A stretch of 47,820 bases of DNA, from contig SHWW01000007.1 in NCBI GenBank assembly GCA_009693635.1, positions 1-47,820 on the forward strand, given 5' to 3'. The position numbers and the translations under genes were made by a program. This document shows, piece after piece, positions 18,569 through 27,036 of this stretch. Source of the DNA: Flavobacteriaceae bacterium (lineage in GTDB: Bacteria > Bacteroidota > Bacteroidia > Flavobacteriales > Flavobacteriaceae). Each line of letters opens with the position of its first letter. Position 1 is the stretch's first letter. Under the pieces are notes generated by a model, which saw only the letters and a list, made by a program, of their open reading frames with translations, did no database searches and was not told where the DNA came from.

Positions 18569-18576
18569 CAAATATA
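18569..18576 (-). promoter_or_regulatory. RNA methyltransferase -7 promoter element
   Basis: Minus-strand TATATTTG matches TAnnTTTG and lies 27 nt before the TTG start at 18541. The upstream TTG is not evident. Confidence 0.35.
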
Positions 18577-18613
18577 ATGAGAGAAATTGATGTGGGTTAT
18601 TTTTAATGAAAAA

Positions 18614-20416
18614 CTATCGTGTTAAATACAAGTATCCAGTTAGGGGTTCTTTATAATCAGGATCGTTTAAATCAATTATATAAAAATAAGTTCCAGCAGG
18701 AATTTCTTTATTGTCAAGTAAAATTCCTCTGGATGCATAACCATCCCATTCTTCAGAAGTATTGTTACCAGTCCAAATTAAAGTTCCCCAACGGTTGTAA
18801 ATTGAAATTTTATGTTTCAAAAAAATATCTTTTAAACCATTAACATGAAAAGTATCATTTGTACCGTCATTGTTAGCCGAGACAAAATTATGAGCTAATG
18901 GCGGACAGTTTTTTGTTTCTAATAAAAACGAGGTTATACTAAAACAATTGGCATTTTCTATTCGAACGTAAATTGTTTTTGGAGTTGTGAAAGCAACAAA
19001 ATTGGATGTATTAAAAATTGGATTTGTGTTGTTTTGCACATTTATTATAGAGTCATAAAAACGCACATTATCGGAAGAATTTACTTTTACTAAAGATTCA
19101 TAATCCGAAAAATTGTAGGTTCCTTTGCTAGCCCCTTCATTACAAGCTTCATTATTTGGCAATAAATTGAACAAGGGTGAAACACTTAGAACTACAGAAA
19201 CATTAAATTTATTATTAATTTCGCTAATTTCAGTAACAATTCCAGTACCTGAACCAGTATCATCAACAACAAATTTCAAATTGAAACTGTCAGTTATTGT
19301 ATTTGGAATAAGAAGCGTTACTTGCCCCATTTCATTTCCATCTATTGGGATGATTGTTTGCGTGAAAATTGTACGAATAAATACATCATTTGCATAAATA
19401 GAAACAGGAGTATTTGCTGGTAAAACAGCCGTAGAATTAGAATTGGAAACTTTATAATCAGCAATAATTGTTCTCGAATCGCAAGTCGTTGCAACGTTAT
19501 TGATTGCCACAGTTGCATCTGGCAATTGACTATTTAATTTGGTTACAATAGCATTTATCATCACAAAATCTTGTCCCGATGTGAGTTGAATTTGCGCAGA
19601 AGTATCACCAATATTTATATTGTTTTGAATTGGATATACATCCAAATCCATATTGTATAAAACTGAAGAATTTGTAAAACTATTAGTGCCATTAAAAGCA
19701 TTGTTAACCGGGTTTAAAGGTGGATTTCCAATGGGATTTCCATTAATTCGTAATGTTTCATTAACTGCAATTCCAGAATCGCCTTCCCAGGCCAGAAAAC
19801 CAATTTTTGCATCTATATTATCAATGACATTTAGACTATTAAGAGTAATATTTATTTCATCTGGAACGGCTTGCATACCATCATAAACATTCAATTGATT
19901 TAAGGATAAATTTGGATTTTTATAAACTACAATTAGCGCCCAACCAGCAAAATTAGTGCTTCTTTGAGCGTGAAAATCAATGGAATTAGAAACATCTAGG
20001 TCAGAAATTGTATACGTTCCATTTCCTGTAGCTTGAACTTGAGCAGTTACCTCTTTGAAAGCACTGAAATAATCAAAAACAAGATTAGAAGCAACCCTTT
20101 GAATGCTAAAAGTTCTGTCAGGTGAAACAGCTTGACCGTTTAATTTCACATCAAAATCGCCCGTTCCGCAACCCGCCCAATATAAATAGGCTTTTTCAAT
20201 TACATCATCTGAATTTAAGTTTAAATTTGCTGAAGAAGTAGTATAGATTGCAGGTACGTTTTGAAATGAATTTTCAAGTGGATTTAATGTGTTTCCAACA
20301 AATACAAAGTCGTATCTGCCATTAAATTGATAAAATAATGAAATATCTTGCCCAAAAATTACACTTGGAAAAAGTAGAATCATTCCAAAAAGTATTTTTC
20401 GAATTTGCTGTTTCAT
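18614..20416 (-). CDS. T9SS type B sorting-domain surface protein
   Basis: I start at the ATG 20414-20416, which gives MKQQIRKILFGMILLFPSVIFGQ, a clean Sec signal peptide; the frame extends 11 codons upstream without one. The mature protein is about 580 residues. Residues 30-290 are a beta-rich region (YLYWAGCGTGDFDVKLNG, GWALIVVYKNPNLSLNQLNVYDG). Residues about 310-420 resemble a CARDB-type adhesion module. The C-terminal 90 residues (FVSANNDGTNDTFHVNGL, ISIYNRWGTLIWTG, PAGTYFYII) are the gliding-motility-associated CHU_C domain, a type B signal for the type IX secretion system of Bacteroidota. It is thus probably exported and attached to the cell surface. It precedes the RNA methyltransferase by 72 nt. 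Confidence 0.9.
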   Translation of the reverse strand: MKQQIRKILFGMILLFPSVIFGQDISLFYQFNGRYDFVFVGNTLNPLENSFQNVPAIYTTSSANLNLNSDDVIEKAYLYWAGCGTGDFDVKLNGQAVSPDRTFSIQRVASNLVFDYFSAFKEVTAQVQATGNGTYTISDLDVSNSIDFHAQRSTNFAGWALIVVYKNPNLSLNQLNVYDGMQAVPDEINITLNSLNVIDNIDAKIGFLAWEGDSGIAVNETLRINGNPIGNPPLNPVNNAFNGTNSFTNSSVLYNMDLDVYPIQNNINIGDTSAQIQLTSGQDFVMINAIVTKLNSQLPDATVAINNVATTCDSRTIIADYKVSNSNSTAVLPANTPVSIYANDVFIRTIFTQTIIPIDGNEMGQVTLLIPNTITDSFNLKFVVDDTGSGTGIVTEISEINNKFNVSVVLSVSPLFNLLPNNEACNEGASKGTYNFSDYESLVKVNSSDNVRFYDSIINVQNNTNPIFNTSNFVAFTTPKTIYVRIENANCFSITSFLLETKNCPPLAHNFVSANNDGTNDTFHVNGLKDIFLKHKISIYNRWGTLIWTGNNTSEEWDGYASRGILLDNKEIPAGTYFYIIDLNDPDYKEPLTGYLYLTR

Positions 20417-20526
20417 TTTTAGATTTTTAATCGATTTAAAATTAGTCAATTAATTTTATAAATCTAATTTAATAAAAAAATAATGTTCGTATTAAATTAA
20501 TTGATTAATTTTCCCATGTTTAAGAC
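20417..20526. other. Divergent AT-rich intergenic region
   Basis: This 110-nt spacer separates the surface-protein gene from the polysaccharide locus. It has a loose AT dyad (CAATTAAT near 20449 and ATTAATTG near 20495) and TAATTTTC near 20509-20516 as a weak -7 box for the plus-strand operon. No gene is seen. Confidence 0.3.
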
Positions 20527-21510
20527 GTGATATTGAAAAACTACATAATAAAAAGATACGAAACAAAAAGTTATAGTGATTGGAATGCTTTTATTAGCAC
20601 TGCCAAAAATGCTACTTTTCTATTCAATAGGGATTTTATGGATTATCATTCCGATCGCTTTGAAGACTTTTCGTTACTGATTTATGATGAAGATAAATTA
20701 GTTGCGGTTTTACCTGCAAATAGATTGGGAACAACTGTTTTTTCGCATCAAGGTTTAACCTATGGAGGCCTTGTTTTGTCTAGAAATTCCAAATTATACA
20801 ATATAATTTTTATCTTTAAATCTATTTTAATGTTTTTAAATGAGAATGCTATTTCGACTTTAATTATTAAAAAAATTCCTTCTATTTATTGCGATACTTT
20901 TTCCGATGAAATCGATTATTTAGTTTCAATTTGCAACGGAACAACTAAAATGAAACATGCAATTTCTGTGATTAATTTAGATTCAAATTTCAAGATCTCT
21001 AAATCAAGACGGGAATGCATCAATAGGGGAAAAAAATTAAATTTGGTTATTAAAGAAGAAAATAACTTAGTATCTTTTTGGAACGATATTTTAATCCCAA
21101 ATTTAAAGGAGAAATACAATTCAAAACCAGTGCATTCTCTAGACGAAATCATCGCTTTAAAAGCTAAATTCCCCCAGAATATCAAGCACTTTAATGTTTA
21201 TTCTGAAGGTAAAATGGTGTGTGGAACAACCCTCTTCATTACAAAAAATGTAGTGAAAGCGCAATACATTTCAGGTAATGAAGATAATAATTTACTTGGA
21301 AGTATTGATTATTTATATGATTTTTTAATAAATGAAGTTTCAAAGGGAAAAAGTTACTTTGATTTTGGACCTTCCCATGAAAATAATGGTTTAAATATTG
21401 TTAAAAATATCAATTTTTGGAAAGAAAGTTTTGGTGTAAATACTTTAGTTCAAAATTTTTACGAAGTTGAAACTTCAAATTATCCTTTACTAGATAACAT
21501 TTTAATATGA
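20527..21510 (+). CDS. FemAB/GNAT-like acyl- or aminoacyltransferase of the polysaccharide locus
   Basis: The 327-residue protein resembles FemAB-like GNAT proteins common in flavobacterial sugar loci: an N-terminal half with FLFNRDFMDYHSDRFEDFSLLIYDEDKLVAVLP split over two strands and a C-terminal GNAT-like half ending in GSIDYLYDFLINE and YFDFGPSHENNG. Such proteins attach an acyl or aminoacyl group to a substrate; neighbours suggest an amino-sugar. The start is GTG (20527-20529), the only start close to the conserved N-terminus apart from a TTG two codons on. Its TGA overlaps the ATG of the ruined FdtB gene (ATGA), so both belonged to one operon. Its substrate may have vanished with FdtB. 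Confidence 0.78.
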   Translation: MILKNYIIKRYETKSYSDWNAFISTAKNATFLFNRDFMDYHSDRFEDFSLLIYDEDKLVAVLPANRLGTTVFSHQGLTYGGLVLSRNSKLYNIIFIFKSILMFLNENAISTLIIKKIPSIYCDTFSDEIDYLVSICNGTTKMKHAISVINLDSNFKISKSRRECINRGKKLNLVIKEENNLVSFWNDILIPNLKEKYNSKPVHSLDEIIALKAKFPQNIKHFNVYSEGKMVCGTTLFITKNVVKAQYISGNEDNNLLGSIDYLYDFLINEVSKGKSYFDFGPSHENNGLNIVKNINFWKESFGVNTLVQNFYEVETSNYPLLDNILI

Positions 21511-22165
21511 TAATATTTCTTGAATTAAATAAGATTAATCAGCCTTATGAAAATGCTTTACAAAATAAATTGAGAAGCGTTTTAGATATTGGTTGGTATA
21601 TTTTGGGTGTAGAAGTAAAACTATTTGAGAGAAACTTCGTAACTTATTTTCAATCCAAAAATTGTATTGGGGTTGGCAATGGATTTGATGCATTGACATT
21701 AATTTTTAAAGCACAAATTCAATTGGGGAGATTGAAAAAAAGAGATGAGGTAATTGTCCTAGCAAATACATATATCTCTACAATTTTGTCTGTTTTACAA
21801 GCAGATTTAGTACCTGTTTTGGTCGAGTCAAATATAGAAACCTACACGATTATCCAGATATGATTCAAGAGAAAACCACATCAAAAACAAAAGCAATCTT
21901 AGCGGTTCATTTATACGGACAATTGCCAGAAATTGATAAAATTAATGAAATTGTAATTCAAAATAATTTGATTGTTGTTGAAGATGCACCACAATCACAA
22001 GCTTTTAGTTTTTATCCAGAAAAAAATTTGGTAGCTTTGGGCGAAGGAGTTGCAATAATTATAGAAAAAATTCATAATGAGGTTTTAAGTTTGCCAATAA
22101 GCCCAATAATAACTACTGATGAAGTTGATTTTGTTATCCAAAAATTGAATTTATGGACATCTTAA
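21507..22165 (+). pseudogene. fdtB: Degraded DegT/DnrJ/EryC1 sugar aminotransferase, FdtB-like
   Basis: Two frames together read as one damaged PLP-dependent sugar aminotransferase. Frame 1 (21507-21863) holds residues 1-115 of the family (DIGWYILGVEVKLFE, GVGNGFDALTLIFKA, VIVLANTYISTILSVL). A 1-nt loss near 21852 shifts the reading; frame 2 resumes with PDMIQEKTTSKTKAILAVHLYGQ. VVEDAPQSQAF is then joined directly to SFYPEKNLVALGEG, skipping about 15-20 residues, and that to IHNEVLSLPISPIITTDEV, skipping more than 100. About 218 of roughly 365 residues remain. The PLP lysine (SFYPEK) survives, but the substrate half is gone. FdtB normally aminates C3 of dTDP-3-keto-6-deoxygalactose. Confidence 0.88.
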
Positions 22166-23169
22166 TAAAATCATTTAACCGACCATATTATTTGGATCGA
22201 TGCATTCAAAGTATAGTATTGAAAAGCCAAAATCTAGACTTTAAAATTGTTGTTTTAGATGATGGAACACCACAAAAATACCTAGATAAATTACTAGAAA
22301 AATATCCTAAAATTAATATTTTAAAATCTGATTTGTATAAGGAAAAGTCATATGCTATTGCAAATGACTTTCAAAATATTAATTCAAAAATTCCAATAGA
22401 TTTATGGATTAATTCTGCCAAAAATGCCTCAAATTATTTTCTATTAATCGAAGATGATTTTTGGTTTACAAAAGCATTTAATTTGAAGAAATTTAGATTG
22501 AATTTAGAAGCTGATAAAATTAAAATATTGAAATTGTGTTGGCTTGGAAATTCAAAATTACTTCCTGAAACTAATAGTTCTTTTAATAAAATATATGCTA
22601 TTTACAGTCCAAATTTATACACTGAAAAACCCTATTTGTTTAATTTAATATTTAGAATCAATCGATTTAAAATACGAAAAATTTTAACTTATTTTAATAT
22701 ATATAGTGAAGACAGATTTCTCAAATACTATACTATTTACGCAACCTCAGGTGCTATTTTTAAAAAAAAATATTTTCTTAACTTATGGAAAAATCATAAA
22801 AATTCAGTTGATGAAGGACTTCAATTATTCAATGCGGTTAAATTTATTGACAAAAAGAAAAAAAGTTCCAATTTTGGATATTCAAATAATGAATTAATGA
22901 AGACTGGTTTTTTATCCTCTGCAAGCAATCAAAATAAAGTGTTTAAAAATGTTGCTATTGATATGTTTGTCTTCAATAAAATTATCAATGAAGCTTGGTA
23001 CACCAATGATTTTCATGCAATTGAGAACTATCCAAATGATTTGAATTCCAATAAAATAGAAGAATTACTCATTAAAAGTAATAATCCATTAGCGCAAGTT
23101 GTAGAATGGAAAAAATGGGTGCAAGCATTTAAAAATCAATATATCGCTTTCGGATGCAAAATTGATTAA
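22153..23169 (+). CDS. Glycosyltransferase, GT2-like
   Basis: The 338-residue protein begins MDILIKSFNRPYYLDRCIQS and continues with IVVLDDGTPQKYLDK and YFLLIEDDFWFTKAF, the nucleotide-sugar site and Asp-containing metal motif (EDD) of the GT-A fold. It has no membrane segment and probably adds one sugar to a lipid-linked glycan at the cytoplasmic face. The ATG lies 13 nt inside the end of the fdtB relic, and a Wzx gene follows after one base. Sugar and linkage cannot be deduced. Codon use is very AT-rich, like the rest of the locus. Confidence 0.82.
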   Translation: MDILIKSFNRPYYLDRCIQSIVLKSQNLDFKIVVLDDGTPQKYLDKLLEKYPKINILKSDLYKEKSYAIANDFQNINSKIPIDLWINSAKNASNYFLLIEDDFWFTKAFNLKKFRLNLEADKIKILKLCWLGNSKLLPETNSSFNKIYAIYSPNLYTEKPYLFNLIFRINRFKIRKILTYFNIYSEDRFLKYYTIYATSGAIFKKKYFLNLWKNHKNSVDEGLQLFNAVKFIDKKKKSSNFGYSNNELMKTGFLSSASNQNKVFKNVAIDMFVFNKIINEAWYTNDFHAIENYPNDLNSNKIEELLIKSNNPLAQVVEWKKWVQAFKNQYIAFGCKID

Positions 23170-23170
23170 T

Positions 23171-24673
23171 ATGGAAATTAAGGAAAAAGAAAACTCACAT
23201 AAAACAATTATAAAGTCAACAGGAATATTTGGATTTGCTCAAGCAATAAAAATTATTATTGGAGTTATTGGTACAAAATGTGTGGCTGTCTTTTTAGGTC
23301 CAATTGGAATAGGTACAGTTGGATTATTGAATAATACAATTGCAATCATTGGGTCTTTGACGAGTTTTGGAATTAATATAACGAGTATTCGTGAAGTGAG
23401 TTTGGCAAACGCTGAAAATGACGAAATAAAGTTCTCAGAACGTTTTATTGTCCTTCAACGGTGGTCTATTTTTATTGGATTATTCGGAGCATTAGTAACT
23501 ATTATTTTTTCAAAGCTTTTGAGTAAATGGACTTTTGGCTCCTCAGATTATTATTTTTGGTTTGTAATTTTAGCTGTAAATTTTGTTTTTTCAAGTTTAA
23601 CTGCGAGTAGAATTGCACTTTTACAAGGTTTGCGAATGCTAAAATCCATTGCGATTTCTAACGTGTTATCTTCGGTTTTAATAACCATTGTAACGATTCC
23701 AATTTATTATTTTTTTAGATTTGATGGAATTGTTGCCGTTATATTAGTTTCAAGTCTAATCAGTTTTTTTGTAAATTATTACTTCACACGAAGTATAAAA
23801 ATCAATAAAATAAAGATTTCAATTTCGGATACCTTTCAAAGAGGAATTCCGCTATTAAAAATGGGTTTTCTTTTGTCTATAAATATTATTTTTGGTCAAA
23901 TTTGCAGCTATTTAATAAAAATATATTTAAGCGGAAGTGGTTCTACAACTGAAATTTTAGGACTTTTTGAAGTGAGTTCTGTACTTTTGATTTCTTATGT
24001 AGGAATGATTTTTAATGCTATGAGTACCGATTTTTATCCACGAATAATCGCCATTCAAAGTGATAATTCAAAGGTTAAAGATTTGGTAAACGATCAAATA
24101 GAAATTGGTTTATTGTTAATTACTCCCGCGATTACTTTCCTATATTTTTGCGCTCCATTATTAATTCAAACACTATACACAAAAGACTTTTTAGGAGTTT
24201 TATTGATTTTGAAAGCGGCATTATTTGCAGTAATTATTAAAGTGATAATTTGGCCGTTAGCCTATTTAATTTTAGCAAAAGGAGATACTAAATTGTATTT
24301 CAAACAAGAAATTTTAAGCGATTCATTCCTACTTGTTTCAACGGTAGTTTTATATCATTTTTTCGGTTTAGTCGGAATCGGAATTGCGAGCCTTTTCCAA
24401 TTTATTGTGTATGCTTTTTACATCATAAATATTCTAAATAAAAAGTACGATTTTGCTATTAGAAAAGACACTTTTGAAATAATTTTGGTTTGTTTTTTTA
24501 TCGGATTAGCTTCTTGTTTAACTACTTTTACAATTGATTATCCTAACGCCTATTACCCTCTTGGCGGTATTTTTTTAATAACAACTATTTATTCCTACAA
24601 AGAATTAGACAAAAGAATTGACTTGTTTTCCTATTATTTGAAGATAAAAAATAAATTCAAACGTAATGAATAA
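23171..24673 (+). CDS. O-antigen/polysaccharide flippase, Wzx-type
   Basis: I start at ATG 23171 (MEIKEKENSHKT, 500 residues); an upstream TTG at 23162 would overlap the previous gene. About 12-14 hydrophobic segments run from residue 20 to 480 (FGFAQAIKIIIGVIGTKCVA, LLKMGFLLSINIIFGQI, AFYIINIL), the pattern of MOP-superfamily Wzx flippases, which move undecaprenyl-linked glycan units across the inner membrane. Its presence shows that the locus makes a lipid-linked oligosaccharide. No Wzy-type polymerase was recognised in the window. The stop overlaps the acyltransferase start by 8 nt. Confidence 0.88.
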   Translation: MEIKEKENSHKTIIKSTGIFGFAQAIKIIIGVIGTKCVAVFLGPIGIGTVGLLNNTIAIIGSLTSFGINITSIREVSLANAENDEIKFSERFIVLQRWSIFIGLFGALVTIIFSKLLSKWTFGSSDYYFWFVILAVNFVFSSLTASRIALLQGLRMLKSIAISNVLSSVLITIVTIPIYYFFRFDGIVAVILVSSLISFFVNYYFTRSIKINKIKISISDTFQRGIPLLKMGFLLSINIIFGQICSYLIKIYLSGSGSTTEILGLFEVSSVLLISYVGMIFNAMSTDFYPRIIAIQSDNSKVKDLVNDQIEIGLLLITPAITFLYFCAPLLIQTLYTKDFLGVLLILKAALFAVIIKVIIWPLAYLILAKGDTKLYFKQEILSDSFLLVSTVVLYHFFGLVGIGIASLFQFIVYAFYIINILNKKYDFAIRKDTFEIILVCFFIGLASCLTTFTIDYPNAYYPLGGIFLITTIYSYKELDKRIDLFSYYLKIKNKFKRNE

Positions 24674-25736
24674 AGTCAATTTTCCAGCCTTAACTGGTAT
24701 TCGTGCGCTTGCTGCATTTATGGTTTATATCCATCATTATAATCCGTTTTCAGTTGCAATTTTCGGGAAATATTGTCACGATTTTTTCAGTGAATTTCAT
24801 ATTGGCGTAACTGTATTTTTCGTTTTAAGTGGTTTTCTAATTTGCAATCGCTATTATGAGGAACAAAATTTCAGTTTCAAAAGCTATTTTATCAAGCGTT
24901 TTGCAAGGATTTATCCAATGTATTTCTTGCTAACAACATTTACATTTCTATTTTTCGCAATTTTTCATTCTCAAACCAATTTAATAGATTTGAAAAATTA
25001 TTTTTTTAATATTTCTTTCTTAAAAGGTTTTTCAGACGATTTGAAATTCACTGGAATCGCACAAAGTTGGTCTTTGACAGTCGAAGAAGTTTTCTATTTA
25101 TTAGCACCAATTTTCTTTCTTTTAATTAAAAAGAACAAACTTTTTCTAATTATCACGCCACTATTTTTTGTTGGATTCGGACTTTTATTAGTGTCAATTT
25201 TTAACGGAATTGATTGCTACGGTTTTATGAAATCAATTAATTTTATGTTAGATTTCACATTCTTCGGACGGGTAACTGAATTTTTTGTTGGAATTGGACT
25301 TGCGCTACTTTTAAGAAATAATAGATTTGATTTGAAATTTCAAGGATTTACTTATGTCGGGTTTTTCGGAATTATTTTAAGTATTTGTGCTTTAGTTTCA
25401 TTGAAAGTAGGAACTGGTTTTGGTATTGATACATTATCAGGAAAAGTCATAAATACGTTTTTTCTTCCTGTTTTTGGAATTGCACCTTTGTTTTTTGGGT
25501 TAATAAAGGAAAAAACAATTTTACAACAATTTTTTAGTACCAAAATTATACTGCTTTTGGGTAAAAGCTCTTATATTTTTTACCTTATTCATCTCGGAAT
25601 TTTCGCAACTATTTTGAATAAAATTTCAAGTAATCAATGGTTTATTTTCATTGCTTTAAATCTTATTTCAGTAGTTTTATACCAATATTTTGAAAGTCCA
25701 ATAAATAAGAGAATTCGACGATATGTTGAAAAATAA
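24666..25736 (+). CDS. Acyltransferase family 3 (OafA/YrhL type) membrane protein
   Basis: The 356-residue protein has about ten membrane segments and the family-3 signature near the N-terminus: LTGIRALAAFMVYIHHY (with the conserved R-x-x-A and catalytic His region), VTVFFVLSGFLICNRYY and QSWSLTVEEVFYLLAP. Such enzymes put acetyl or other acyl groups on O-antigen or other surface sugars. It overlaps the wzx stop by 8 nt and is the last gene of the plus-strand run that starts at 20527. Its stop abuts, with no gap, the stop of a convergent glycosyltransferase. Confidence 0.9.
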   Translation: MNKVNFPALTGIRALAAFMVYIHHYNPFSVAIFGKYCHDFFSEFHIGVTVFFVLSGFLICNRYYEEQNFSFKSYFIKRFARIYPMYFLLTTFTFLFFAIFHSQTNLIDLKNYFFNISFLKGFSDDLKFTGIAQSWSLTVEEVFYLLAPIFFLLIKKNKLFLIITPLFFVGFGLLLVSIFNGIDCYGFMKSINFMLDFTFFGRVTEFFVGIGLALLLRNNRFDLKFQGFTYVGFFGIILSICALVSLKVGTGFGIDTLSGKVINTFFLPVFGIAPLFFGLIKEKTILQQFFSTKIILLLGKSSYIFYLIHLGIFATILNKISSNQWFIFIALNLISVVLYQYFESPINKRIRRYVEK

Positions 25737-26630
25737 CTAATATTTTTTAAAGTTTTTTCTCCAAGAAATCTCAATTCTAAGTCCTATATTTTTCAAAAAC
25801 AAGTTGAAACTTCTATTTTTAAAAGAATGGATTATTTCATAATGAACTCTTTTTTGAAGTGCCAAATCTTCTGCTTTAGAACGATTTAATTTCAGTGCCT
25901 TTCTTAGAATTTTATAAGTGGAAATGTCGATTTTATTGTTTTTCTTAAAAAAATCAGTTCCTAACGAGTTGGAAACAATTCTTTTTTTTATCAAAACGGC
26001 ATCAATAAAATCAAATTCATATATCCGAGAAGCTCGAATCCAAGAATCTAAATCTTCATAACCAAGTGTTTCATCGTAACCGCCAAGAAAGTCATAAACA
26101 TCTTTCTTAATCAATGTTGAAACCGAGCAAATACTATCGCCAGTTGACATTACAGATGCGTAAATATCCCCAGTTTTTCTTTTGGAAATCACATTCCCAT
26201 TTGCATCCACAGGAAAATAAAAAGAATTAAAACTACCATTTTCATTAATTATTTCTGCATTTCCGTAAACAATTCCAAGATTTTTATAATTACTTTTATG
26301 GAATGTATCGATTTGCATTTGAATTCCATTTGGCATTAATAAATCATCGGCTGCCAAATCAATTATATAATTTCCTTTTGCAATTTTCAAGGCGTTATTG
26401 AAAGATTTTGTATTTCCTAAATTGACTTCATTTGCAATAAAATGAACATCAGAATGAGAAAGTAACCAATTTTCAATTATTGATTTTGTAGTATCCGTAC
26501 TGTAATCATCCACTATAATAAGTTCAATTGGCGAATAGTTTTGATTCACCACTGAATTCAGTGTTTCCAGGACAAATTTCTCGTGATTATAGGACAAACA
26601 AATTATAGTTACAAGCGGATTTTCTTGCAT
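25737..26630 (-). CDS. Glycosyltransferase family 2
   Basis: The 297-residue GT-A enzyme begins MQENPLVTIICLSYNHEKF. IELIIVDDYSTDTTKSII (about 36-53) binds the nucleotide and YIIDLAADDLLMPNGI carries the metal-binding DD (about 94-95). GGYDETLGYEDLDSWIRA (about 190) is the typical acceptor-site E-D motif. No membrane helix is visible. It is encoded against the direction of the surrounding plus-strand genes: it converges on the acyltransferase with no intervening base and diverges from the glycosyltransferase relic at 26677. Confidence 0.88.
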   Translation of the reverse strand: MQENPLVTIICLSYNHEKFVLETLNSVVNQNYSPIELIIVDDYSTDTTKSIIENWLLSHSDVHFIANEVNLGNTKSFNNALKIAKGNYIIDLAADDLLMPNGIQMQIDTFHKSNYKNLGIVYGNAEIINENGSFNSFYFPVDANGNVISKRKTGDIYASVMSTGDSICSVSTLIKKDVYDFLGGYDETLGYEDLDSWIRASRIYEFDFIDAVLIKKRIVSNSLGTDFFKKNNKIDISTYKILRKALKLNRSKAEDLALQKRVHYEIIHSFKNRSFNLFLKNIGLRIEISWRKNFKKY

Positions 26631-26654
26631 ATTTTTCTAAAAGAGTTATATTTG
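26625..26654 (+). promoter_or_regulatory. Promoter ahead of the glycosyltransferase relic, fdtA and GT4
   Basis: TTG (26625-26627), a 19-nt spacer and TATATTTG (26647-26654) give an exact consensus promoter. It overlaps the first codons of the divergent GT2 gene. Transcription would begin about 26660, pass through the dead gene and serve fdtA and the next glycosyltransferase. Confidence 0.6.
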
Positions 26655-26676
26655 ATACGAAAATAAGAAAACGTTG

Positions 26677-27032
26677 ATGATAATACCCAACAAAAAAAAT
26701 AAAATTGCATTAATTGGTTACCGATTAGGAATTGGTGGCGCAGAAAAAGTGATGGCAAATTTGTCTATTTTTTTTGAAAAGTAAGGAATAGAAGTTCATA
26801 ATATTATTGTTTTGGATGTTGTTTCGTATTCTTTTTCAGGAAAATTAGTTAATTTAGGTTTACTAAAAAATAAGCGTAATGGAATATTCAATAAACTTCA
26901 ACGCGTGATATTTTTTAAGAAGATGAAGAATTGTATGAGTATTGTAAAAGCAATACATTAGATAGTTTAAAACCTTTTCTATTAGAAAATATAGGAAATC
27001 AATGGTTGGATTTAATGCAAATTAAAAATTAA
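26677..27032 (+). pseudogene. Degraded family 4 glycosyltransferase (both ends only)
   Basis: From ATG 26677 the frame reads IALIGYRLGIGGAEKVMANL, the N-terminal Gly-Gly motif of GT4 enzymes, and FFEK, then a TAA stop (26782-26784). Beyond the stop the same frame continues plausibly (GIEVHNIIVLDVVSYSFSGK) to KLQR near 26910. A different frame then carries EELYEYCKSNTLDSLKPF and QWLDLMQIKN up to TAA at 27032, which reads like the C-terminus of such an enzyme. About 120 of an expected 360 residues remain, so there is a premature stop plus a large frame-changing deletion. It keeps a consensus promoter and lies 4 nt before fdtA. Confidence 0.82.
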
Positions 27033-27036
27033 TAAT

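Noticed and set aside
21860..22165. Second frame of the fdtB relic as an independent gene
   Set aside because: Its sequence continues the aminotransferase fold directly after the frameshift, and its ATG is an internal Met of that family.
23162..23170. Upstream TTG start for the Wzx flippase
   Set aside because: It overlaps the end of the preceding gene and the ATG at 23171 gives the usual short hydrophilic N-terminus.
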